64,000 bases of DNA from contig NZ_CP041767.1 of the NCBI RefSeq assembly GCF_022026395.1, positions 4,274,501 to 4,338,500 on the forward strand, given 5' to 3'. This document shows, one piece after another, positions 44,832 to 52,030 of this stretch; positions within the stretch are counted from its first letter, which is position 1; every line of letters begins with the position of its first letter. The notes beneath the pieces were generated by a model. That model was not told the DNA's origin. It saw only the letters and a list, made by a program, of their open reading frames with translations, and did not search any database. This DNA is from Brevibacillus brevis. GTDB lineage: Bacteria > Bacillota > Bacilli > Brevibacillales > Brevibacillaceae. Both the position numbers and the translations under genes were made by a program.

Positions 44832-45296
44832 TTAAAAATACGATTTTAAGCCGTGGTGCACGATTTCCAATGTCTCGACCGCCACTTCTCCATGCGTGGC
44901 CCGGAACTCCGGTCCAACCCACTTGACCGGATACGCCCCTTCAAATGCCCAAGCCCCCACGTCGTTTCCGTTTGGGTCCATAAGAATGATTGCCCCTTGC
45001 TTGCGCTTGCGCTTTTCTGGCGGGCCAAAGTGGAAGTCCTCATACCATCTCCACAGCTCGTTTGATCTCACAAACCCCCGTTTGAAGACCAGATTGGGAA
45101 ACTTGCTGCGTTTCGGCAGCTTGTGGACGAAATGATTCACGCCGCCCTCCTGGTATTCCTCCAGCTCTGTTTCAACCGCCAATCCGGACACTTCACTAAA
45201 TCCAGCAACCCAGATACCATCCATCTCCAATCCAAACGGAAGAAAGTCCACACGAAATCGGAGGTTGGTGTAATATGGATTCTCATTGCCGAACAC
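44832..45296 (-). CDS. eCIS inner tube protein, second copy (Afp5 type)
   Basis: 154 residues of the T4 gp19-like tail tube family: NPYYTNLRFRVDFLPFGLEM, VAGFSEVSGLAVETELEEYQEGG, LPKRSKFPNLVFKRGFV, and the C-terminal VKWVGPEF, VAVETLEIVHHGL. It differs from the main tube protein (45954-46385) and probably forms the first rings on the hub, as Afp5 does. The GTG at 45296 is chosen because GGAGG lies 8 bases upstream; an earlier GTG at 45305 overlaps that SD. The stop codon of the preceding 63-aa gene lies at the SD, so the two are coupled. Confidence 0.92.
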   Translation of the reverse strand: MFGNENPYYTNLRFRVDFLPFGLEMDGIWVAGFSEVSGLAVETELEEYQEGGVNHFVHKLPKRSKFPNLVFKRGFVRSNELWRWYEDFHFGPPEKRKRKQGAIILMDPNGNDVGAWAFEGAYPVKWVGPEFRATHGEVAVETLEIVHHGLKSYF

Positions 45297-45301
45297 CAGA
45301 C

Positions 45302-45493
45302 TCACCTCCGCTTGAACACATCAAAAACATTTTCCGGTTCGTCATTTTGCTTGCGATTGATGGCGGATATTTCTTCACACCAGCGCCGTCGTTCCTTGTG
45401 TTCCATCGACATGATCTCGTCGTGAGGCCAGTGAAAATAGTAGGCGATGAAGGCGGCTTCTTCATAGATCTTGTCGACGGGATACCCACTCAT
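45302..45493 (-). CDS. Small eCIS protein, DUF6760 type
   Basis: 63 residues. YPVDKIYEEAAFIAYYFHWP, then MEHKERRRWCEEISAIN is the typical make-up of DUF6760 proteins found in contractile injection loci. They resemble the C-terminal product of tail assembly chaperones (GpGT-type) in phages. It overlaps the upstream gene by 4 bases (ATGA) and ends at the SD of the second tube gene, so it is translationally coupled on both sides. The function is probably assembly of the tube or of the length-determining protein. Confidence 0.85.
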   Translation of the reverse strand: MSGYPVDKIYEEAAFIAYYFHWPHDEIMSMEHKERRRWCEEISAINRKQNDEPENVFDVFKRR

Positions 45494-45867
45494 ACTCCCT
45501 CCAGCGCCCCTGAAAAAGCCATATCTACCTGAAATTCATGCTCGCATTTCGGGCAAGATGTCTTGAACATCGAACTGTCCAATTCATTGATCTGTCTGTA
45601 CAGGTTTTGCAGGTACGCGAGATCCGCTGTAAACAGTCGTTCCACCACTCTTGTATCTATTCCCCGTACATCTCCCAGTTTGGTAATCACTCTCGTCAGC
45701 AAAATAATCGTCAGGTAGCCGGGATTTTGCTGGACACGCGGATCACGCATCGGCAAAATCTCGTCAGCAGCCGTCGCCAAGCGCATGACACCCCGCTTGT
45801 GCAGGTTTCCTTCTTCATCCACATAGCCGCGTGGGAGCTCAAATTCGTATTCCGTTTTAAATGCCAT
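45490..45867 (-). CDS. Phage-tail-assembly-like protein of the eCIS
   Basis: 125 residues. FELPRGYVDEEGNLHKRGVMRLATAADE, then DPRVQQNPGYLTIILLTRVITKLG and a late CPKCEHEF match small tail-assembly proteins found between the tube genes in eCIS and related phages (gpG-like chaperones). The CxxC pair may bind metal but a second pair is not seen. The ATG at 45867 is chosen for GAGGAGG about 7 bases upstream; the longer frame begins at 45909. It overlaps the DUF6760 gene by 4 bases, much as phage chaperone genes G and T are linked. Confidence 0.85.
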   Translation of the reverse strand: MAFKTEYEFELPRGYVDEEGNLHKRGVMRLATAADEILPMRDPRVQQNPGYLTIILLTRVITKLGDVRGIDTRVVERLFTADLAYLQNLYRQINELDSSMFKTSCPKCEHEFQVDMAFSGALEGV

Positions 45868-45953
45868 GGTGTCATCCTCCTCAGCACCCGAGACCAACAA
45901 GAGTGACAAAGAAAAGCCTTTTCCTTGCCACTCTTAGGCGTCGGGATTTTCTA

Positions 45954-46385
45954 TTATTTTGTGCGTGTCATTCCTTCGTGGGCAATTTCCAACTGCTCAA
46001 TTGCCACCTCTGAGGACGTACCGTTAAAATCAGGGGCCGTGTATTTGGTCGGCCATGCTTCGATGACCTTCCATGTAGCGACATCATCTCCGGCTTCGTT
46101 AATGGCAATGATCGTTACCGTTTTGCGTGCGACCTTGCCCTGGATGGTGTCCTGCATCCAGTTGTACAAATCCATCGAATCCGTCACGCCCCATTTCAGC
46201 GTGATGTTCCCGTATTTCGCCAAGCCCGGGAGCTTGCGTGGAGTAATCACCTCATTGCCTTCGCGATACTCGACTACGTCCACAGACGCATCAAAGCCCG
46301 ATACCTCACTGAAGCCTGCCTGCTGAATGCCGTCCATCTCTACCCGATACCGAAACTTGCGGTATGGATCCTTGCGATCTGCCAT
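45954..46385 (-). CDS. eCIS inner tube protein, main (Afp1 type)
   Basis: 143 residues of the gp19/Hcp-like tube family: FRYRVEMDGIQQAGFSEVSG, VVEYREGNEV, LPGLAKYGNITLKWGVTDS, WMQDTIQGK, and the terminal VAIEQLEIAHEG. Hexameric rings of this protein stack to form the inner tube through which cargo leaves. It follows the sheath gene by 37 bases, and the tube-sheath pairing matches AFP and PVC, though here a single sheath gene is present and lies upstream. Confidence 0.95.
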   Translation of the reverse strand: MADRKDPYRKFRYRVEMDGIQQAGFSEVSGFDASVDVVEYREGNEVITPRKLPGLAKYGNITLKWGVTDSMDLYNWMQDTIQGKVARKTVTIIAINEAGDDVATWKVIEAWPTKYTAPDFNGTSSEVAIEQLEIAHEGMTRTK

Positions 46386-46422
46386 ACTGTACCCCTTTCC
46401 TCACACCGTTTTTCTCCGTGAA

Positions 46423-48183
46423 TTATTGCTGATCAGATGTTTTTTGTGTAATACGGAAGATGACGAACTCTGCTGGTTTGACAGGAGCTACACCAATCAC
46501 GCAGATCAGTCTGCCATTGTCGATATCATCTTGCGTCATCGTGCTTCTGCCGATTTGGATGTAAAAGGCTTCCTGAGGGCTTGAGCCCATCAACGCGCCA
46601 TCTCGCCAGACGCGCGTCAGGAAAGAATCAATCGTGCGTTGGACGCGGGCCCACAGCCTCTCATCATTTGGCTCAAATACCACCCAGTTTGTCCCGTTTT
46701 TGATCGATTGTTCTATGAAAATGAACAGGCGGCGCACGTTTATGTACTTCCATAGCCCATTGGATGACATTGTACGCGCGCCCCAGACGCGAATTCCTTG
46801 ACCTGTAAACGCACGAATCAGGTTGACTCCCTTCGGATTCAAAATATCCTGCTCGCCCGTATTGTACTGGCAATCCAGTCCTGTGCAGCCACGTACGACC
46901 TCGTTAGCCGGGGCTTTATGGACGCCGCGGGTGTTGTCCGAGCGCGCGTATATACCAGCCATGGAGCCTGATGGCGGAATGTAGATGTTGCGCTTGTCCA
47001 ACGGATCGAACACTTGCAGCCAAGGATTGTAGATGGCCGCGTATTGTGTATCGAAAATATTGCGATGCGTCAACACATCGCTTACTTTTTTCTTGTCGCG
47101 TGGGATATCGAGGATGGCGAAGCGACTTTTCAGGTTTTCACAATGAGCCACAAGCGCAAGCTGCACATTCGGGTCTGTCACGCCCGGAATGGCCATAATG
47201 CTCACTTCGTCATTATCGATGAAGGCTTGGATTCCCGTACGTTTTCCCGGTCCGTGGTCCTCCCCCATGTATTCGCCTGCTGACAGATTGGCGACAGAAC
47301 CGTCGCTACCCCCTGCCAATGAGATTTGATACAGACCGAATTCCGTCTTTCCGCCCTCGGATTGCGTTTCTTCCGCCATCCCTGAAATGACGGTAAAAGG
47401 AGGGATGACTTCTGCGCTCGCTGGGGCAGCACCTGCTTCGACCTCGACGATATTGCTCTTGGACAGCAGCTTGCTGACATGATTGGCAGCAGAGACATTG
47501 AGCGAGCATTTGTCGAACTCTTCGGCCTCATCGTTGTAGAAGACTTGCACCGTAAATTCGCATGTGGACAAAATCTTGACCGGCAGCAGATTGTTATCGA
47601 TGACGTCTCCTGTAAGCACGGTAGACAACTCGATCACATTGTCCTGCGAAGAAACCACTTCGCTGTACTGCTTCGTTTCACCGTCGTAGAAAGAAACAAC
47701 ATCACCTGCTTGAAAGCCTGCACTGTTTTTCACGCGGTATTTAGGAGCTTCGCCTAGCTGCTCGTAAATCTGCGTTTTTGCCTTGCTCGACGGAATCAAA
47801 TTTACGCGGATCTGATTTCCCCATGCCCCCGGGTTTTTTGCCATAATCCGAAGGACAGCCCCTTCGCTGTTGCCCTCATTGGAAGCCGGCTTCGCATCTG
47901 CTGGCGCTACCCGCATCACATAGCAACGAGAGCCACCATTCAGAAAGAAGTGATCCACCGCATAGGCAAGATAGCGGTATTCGCCAAATGCATTTTCAGA
48001 CAAATAGGAACCGAACAACTTGCGGAAATCATTGACACCTGTAATCAGCTCAGGCAATCCCGCAACGGGTCCTTTTTGGGCCAGCCCGATAAAGCCGGCC
48101 GTGCTCGTACTCGCTCCCTCCATGGGAACGGGGCCACTATCAAACTCCTCGACATACACCCCTGGTGATAGGTACTCTGGCAT
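46423..48183 (-). CDS. eCIS contractile sheath protein (Afp2-4 type)
   Basis: 586 residues. The start LSPGVYVEEFDSGPVPMEGAS, then AGFIGLAQKGP and LITGVNDFRKLFG is the classical tail-sheath N-terminus; the C-terminal domain WVVFEPNDERLWARVQRTI, FLTRVWRDGALMG, PQEAFYIQIG, GVAPVKPAEFVIFRI carries the interlocking arms. It polymerises around the tube and shortens on firing. Only one sheath gene is present, whereas AFP has three. Oddly, for a protein needed in hundreds of copies, the ATG at 48183 has only a weak SD (CAGG); a strong GGAGGGAGG lies 40-50 bases further upstream in the 181-base gap. Confidence 0.96.
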   Translation of the reverse strand: MPEYLSPGVYVEEFDSGPVPMEGASTSTAGFIGLAQKGPVAGLPELITGVNDFRKLFGSYLSENAFGEYRYLAYAVDHFFLNGGSRCYVMRVAPADAKPASNEGNSEGAVLRIMAKNPGAWGNQIRVNLIPSSKAKTQIYEQLGEAPKYRVKNSAGFQAGDVVSFYDGETKQYSEVVSSQDNVIELSTVLTGDVIDNNLLPVKILSTCEFTVQVFYNDEAEEFDKCSLNVSAANHVSKLLSKSNIVEVEAGAAPASAEVIPPFTVISGMAEETQSEGGKTEFGLYQISLAGGSDGSVANLSAGEYMGEDHGPGKRTGIQAFIDNDEVSIMAIPGVTDPNVQLALVAHCENLKSRFAILDIPRDKKKVSDVLTHRNIFDTQYAAIYNPWLQVFDPLDKRNIYIPPSGSMAGIYARSDNTRGVHKAPANEVVRGCTGLDCQYNTGEQDILNPKGVNLIRAFTGQGIRVWGARTMSSNGLWKYINVRRLFIFIEQSIKNGTNWVVFEPNDERLWARVQRTIDSFLTRVWRDGALMGSSPQEAFYIQIGRSTMTQDDIDNGRLICVIGVAPVKPAEFVIFRITQKTSDQQ

Positions 48184-48364
48184 CGTAACCTGATTGGAGA
48201 GTTCCGCATGTATCAGCAGCAGAAACCTGCAATCAGTCCCTCCCTCCGATTAATTTCATCACTTGCTTGACCACTTACAAAAATGCCGTTTTGATACGTG
48301 AGCCTTGCTCTATAATCAGGCAGCAGGATGTCATGGACCGACGCCAAACAACTGCCGGATCACC

Positions 48365-49171
48365 CTATTTAGGTCTGTTCATTTGGATGATACCTATGGA
48401 TTGGTTCGTACCGGCTTGAATGGAAAGCTCGGCAAAACCAGCGGCTTCTTCCCGCCGCACTTCAATTTTCATACGCGCATGAGTTTTTTCCAGAAACAAC
48501 GGAAGGGCAACTACGAATTCTCCTCTGTCGTCGCAGTGCGTTTCGAGCAGTGGGAGTAAGACAGTGCCTCTTGGGTAGGCAAAAGAAAGAGGTTCGGTCA
48601 AGGGATAAACCCGACCTTTTGGGGGACTTGCAAAACGAATGATCGTCCCTTTACATGTGGGTGTTTCGAGAAGAAAAGCGTCAGCCAAATCGACTTGGCC
48701 CTTTTTACTGGCTACGATTAGCTCCGTGGCCTCTTTGTCAGCATCCTCGGCCAATCTCACCGGGGCATCTCGCTCATACGAGATGACAGCCTGCACACAG
48801 GCACCGCCAGCTGGGGAACCATCCGCCACGCAGGCTCTCCCTCTAACAAGGGAGTCTCCTGACCGGAATGGATAGGCTGGACTCGGATGCAAGTAAACGA
48901 TTCGTTCGGAGTAAGCTGTGCTCCCGGTGATCACGGAGAAGGTCACGGAGCGATCCATATACTCCCTGCTGCTTATGTTGAGTGTGTAAATCCCATCGGG
49001 CAAATCAGTAAAGATATACCATCCGTCCCCTTTTTCTATGGGCACTTGTGGATGATTCGCCAAGCGAACAGACAAGCTCGAGCGAAAAGGAGCTCCTTTT
49101 GTATACATGTCCACCAGACGGACGGCATACGAGAAGACGGAACGAATGCGCACCTGGAAATGCTGCTCCAT
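48365..49171 (-). CDS. Beta-rich eCIS operon protein, carboxypeptidase-regulatory-like
   Basis: 268 residues, not assigned to an AFP counterpart. Residues about 15-95 (RLVDMYTKGAPFRSSLSV, GWYIFTDLPDGIYTLNISS, YMDRSVTFSV) resemble a transthyretin-like carboxypeptidase regulatory domain; a second similar domain appears near 105-260 (VRGRACVADGSPAGGACVQAV, DDRGEFVVALP). No signal peptide. Start ATG overlaps the stop of the Pvc16-like gene by one base, so the two are coupled. It may decorate the cap end of the particle or act as a fibre-like adaptor. Function unknown. Confidence 0.7.
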   Translation of the reverse strand: MEQHFQVRIRSVFSYAVRLVDMYTKGAPFRSSLSVRLANHPQVPIEKGDGWYIFTDLPDGIYTLNISSREYMDRSVTFSVITGSTAYSERIVYLHPSPAYPFRSGDSLVRGRACVADGSPAGGACVQAVISYERDAPVRLAEDADKEATELIVASKKGQVDLADAFLLETPTCKGTIIRFASPPKGRVYPLTEPLSFAYPRGTVLLPLLETHCDDRGEFVVALPLFLEKTHARMKIEVRREEAAGFAELSIQAGTNQSIGIIQMNRPK

Positions 49172-49743
49172 TAACCATGACCTTCCCCTCGTATGCGAAT
49201 ATCCCGTTCCAGCACGCGCTTCGTTGAACGAACTCGGGTGGAATCGATATGAACCGGCCCGACCGAGTAGCCGATGGATAGCTTGTACGGAACATGCGGA
49301 AAGAGTTGGATGAGTTTATCAACGGGAGGCTGCTCCACGACGACACGAAGCTCTGTATCCATGTTTGCAAGGGAGCCTTGAAGCTGATCGCCACGCAAAA
49401 TGGCGTTGTCGTAGAGAACCTGCATGGCACGCCCGAGGATGCGGTGCTCGTCCAGCATGCGGGTATGCTGTTCCGCTGGGGAATGGGCGGTCAATATGTA
49501 GGAGAGATTGACCGTCATTGGGGGATATCGCAACTGATCAGTACCTTCACTGATCATCATGTGCTGCCTCTCCTGACTTTCCCGGATTTCGTATAAAAAC
49601 AAGGCTAAGGCCAAATCTCCTGGCTGAGCAGGCGAGCTTAGACCAATCAGTTCGGGTTGGCTAATTGGCTCCGGCGTCATCTCTTTTCGCAAAAGAGCGA
49701 GCAGCGTCTCTCCTACTTCAGCAATGGCGGTGTACTGACTGAT
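49171..49743 (-). CDS. eCIS tail-terminator protein, Pvc16/DUF4255 family, non-standard start
   Basis: 190 residues if translated from the ATC at 49743. The conserved family start SQYTAIAEVGETLLALLRKE lies upstream of the first regular start (TTG 49692), and an in-frame stop (TGA) two codons before the ATC leaves no ATG, GTG or TTG for it. A clear SD, GAGGTGA, sits 7-9 bases before the ATC. The body (LGLSSPAQPGDL-type segment, ALALFLYEI, PPMTVNLSYILTAHSPAEQHTRMLDEHRILGRAMQVL) matches DUF4255/Pvc16, which caps tube and sheath. Alternatives are an ATT start five codons on, or a short protein from TTG that lacks the conserved helix. Confidence 0.8.
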   Translation of the reverse strand: MSQYTAIAEVGETLLALLRKEMTPEPISQPELIGLSSPAQPGDLALALFLYEIRESQERQHMMISEGTDQLRYPPMTVNLSYILTAHSPAEQHTRMLDEHRILGRAMQVLYDNAILRGDQLQGSLANMDTELRVVVEQPPVDKLIQLFPHVPYKLSIGYSVGPVHIDSTRVRSTKRVLERDIRIRGEGHG

Positions 49744-49855
49744 ACCCGCTCACCTCGACATTATTTGACAGAATATACTTATCATAACATTCAAATTAAT
49801 GGTTTTACATGAATTTTTATCTAATTTTGTAAAATTATACACTTTCTTCGACACG
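49744..49855. other. AT-rich gap between ATPase and cap genes
   Basis: 112 bases of strongly AT-rich sequence inside the otherwise tight operon. It has no coding frame and no stable hairpin. It contains TATAAT-like hexamers on the minus strand but no convincing -35 partner; an internal promoter for the structural genes is possible. Confidence 0.3.
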
Positions 49856-52012
49856 CTACCTGTTGGCGTACTCCCCCAAATCCTCTTTCAATAGCAGCTT
49901 ACCCGTCTTTTTTAACTCCTGCTTCGCAGCCGCAATCAAATGGCTCATGGAAACGGGCGTGCCTTCCGATGCAGCCAAGAAGGAAGCAGCGAGAACCACA
50001 TTTTTGATCCCTCCCCCAGCAATGTGCAGCTTGGACGCGAGAAACTCAAAATCGATATCAGCAGTTCGCGGCGTATCGGTCGGGAACATGCTGCGCCATA
50101 TTTCTTCGCGATAGTCCGGTTCGGGAAAAGGAAACTTCACCACGTAGTTGATTCTGCGCATGAAAGCCTCGTCAAAATTTTGCAAGAGATTCGTCGCCAA
50201 AATGGAGACCCCCTCGTACTCCTCCATCTTTTGCAGCAAGTAGGCCGTTTCCACATTCGCGTATTTGTCATGCGAATCTTTCACTTCTGAGCGCTTGCCA
50301 AAAAGGGCATCGGCTTCATCAAAGAAGAGGATGGCATTGCCGATCTTCGCTTCTGAGAAGATATGGTGGAGGTTTTTTTCCGTCTCCCCAATGTATTTGC
50401 TGATCACCTGCGACAAGTCAATTTTAAAAAGTTCCAAACCTAGTTCATTTGCCACGACTTCCGCCGACATCGTCTTGCCCGTACCCGGAGGACCTGCAAA
50501 CAACATGCTGACGCCCTTGCCATAAGAGAGCTTTCGCCCAAAGCCCCACTCTCCCAAAACGACATTTCGGTAGGTCACCTGATTGCAGGCGTTCCGCAAC
50601 AAAGTCAGTTGCTCCTCAGGCAAAATCAATTCTTCCCAGCTGTATTTGGGTCTCAAACGCGTGGCGTGCTTTTCTAGTGCATGCCTCATTTGCAGGAAGC
50701 AAGCTTCATGGAGATGTGTTTTCGTAATGATCCCGTCTTTCGTCTGCATCGCCATCTCGTTTGCTCTTTGCAGCGCCTGGTTGATTTGCCCGGCATTCAG
50801 CTTGAATTTTCCGGCTAAAACGCCTACATCAATCTCTTGAGAAAAGCTCATGCCTGCACGGCCCTTCTCCCATAATCGCCTCCTTTCCGTTTCATCTGGA
50901 CCAGGCACCTCCATTTCCAGCCAAATCCTCTTCCCCAGAGCGTTTTCCGGCTTCCATTGACTTTTCGCCAAAATGGCAATGGGGCCCAGAAAGCTTTCGA
51001 GTTCATCCATCATCAGTTGCTTTCGCCCAACGGTTTGGACCTCTTCTGTCTTAAAAACCTCGAACTGATGCAAGCACAGCACCCCCCGACGCAGCTGCAC
51101 CTCCCGCAATACCTGCTGGAATCTGCGTGAAAAAGCTTCCTCGTGGATCAAGCGCTCTGCATCGACGAACAGCACTGGTCTCCTGACGCGATGAAACAGA
51201 TGCTTGACTCGATGCCTTTTGCCAACGCCAGTCGGACCATGCAAATGCAGGAGAATCCGCTCTGAATCTACTCCTGCCGTTTCCCATAATGTGTCAAAGC
51301 GCTCCTGCAAATGAATCGCACTTTCTCCTACCAACGGTTCCAGCTCTTGATCTGGCAAGCTCCAGGATAGCCAAGGTGGCAGACCGGCATCACCTCCATC
51401 CCTTGTCGTCAAAAAGTGCAGCATACGTTCATCCAGCTTTAACGGCCGAGAAAGCCATGAGCCGCTGCCCCCCATGTCCCCCTCGGTAAAAAGCAGCAAT
51501 CGGCCCAGCTTGCTTTTTTGCGCAAACGCTGTCCAGGCCTCTATTCTCTCGGTCGCTGTCCGGCAAAATAGCTGCATCGCCAATTCGGGAGTAGGTGACT
51601 TGCATGTAATATCATCGAGGAGGTAGCCAAACAGCTTTTCGTACTTCCGATCCAGCTCGACTGCCAGGCAAAGAAATAAACATCCCAGCTCGAAGGGGTT
51701 GAGTGAAAAAGCGTCTGCCACTGCCAAAATCGGTACGCTACCCGCTTCTTGCATGTGCAGGGCATGAAGTCGTTCCTCGCATGCTGCCACCCGCTCTGCG
51801 AAAGCTTCCCATAGCAGCGTTGCCGGCGGAGCTGCCTCGAGCAATTGCACAACTTCTTCCTCTGTGACAATCACCCCCCTCATTTGATCGAGCGGATAAT
51901 CATCCCCCTGCTGTGCTCGCACGGCCAGCAAGCGCATCAGATGAATATCCAGCCATCGAAGCATCTCTTCGTAATAGTTCCACTGGTTGTGATTCGGTTC
52001 GGGACTCGTCAT
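49856..52012 (-). CDS. eCIS AAA+ ATPase (Afp15 type)
   Basis: 718 residues. An N-terminal helical region (about 1-210) is followed by a degenerate AAA module (HGPTGVGKRHR in place of GxxGxGKT, and LFVDAE) and a full AAA+ module with Walker A GPPGTGKTMSAEV (about 500), Walker B AILFFDEADALFG, sensor 1 LATNLLQN and arginine finger MRRINYVV. This one-dead, one-live layout is usual for Afp15/Pvc15, needed for assembly or stability of the particle and possibly for loading cargo. It follows the membrane sensor gene by 18 bases. SD GGAG is rather far (about 15 bases) from the ATG. Confidence 0.94.
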   Translation of the reverse strand: MTSPEPNHNQWNYYEEMLRWLDIHLMRLLAVRAQQGDDYPLDQMRGVIVTEEEVVQLLEAAPPATLLWEAFAERVAACEERLHALHMQEAGSVPILAVADAFSLNPFELGCLFLCLAVELDRKYEKLFGYLLDDITCKSPTPELAMQLFCRTATERIEAWTAFAQKSKLGRLLLFTEGDMGGSGSWLSRPLKLDERMLHFLTTRDGGDAGLPPWLSWSLPDQELEPLVGESAIHLQERFDTLWETAGVDSERILLHLHGPTGVGKRHRVKHLFHRVRRPVLFVDAERLIHEEAFSRRFQQVLREVQLRRGVLCLHQFEVFKTEEVQTVGRKQLMMDELESFLGPIAILAKSQWKPENALGKRIWLEMEVPGPDETERRRLWEKGRAGMSFSQEIDVGVLAGKFKLNAGQINQALQRANEMAMQTKDGIITKTHLHEACFLQMRHALEKHATRLRPKYSWEELILPEEQLTLLRNACNQVTYRNVVLGEWGFGRKLSYGKGVSMLFAGPPGTGKTMSAEVVANELGLELFKIDLSQVISKYIGETEKNLHHIFSEAKIGNAILFFDEADALFGKRSEVKDSHDKYANVETAYLLQKMEEYEGVSILATNLLQNFDEAFMRRINYVVKFPFPEPDYREEIWRSMFPTDTPRTADIDFEFLASKLHIAGGGIKNVVLAASFLAASEGTPVSMSHLIAAAKQELKKTGKLLLKEDLGEYANR

Positions 52013-52030
52013 TTCGCTTTTTCACCGCTC

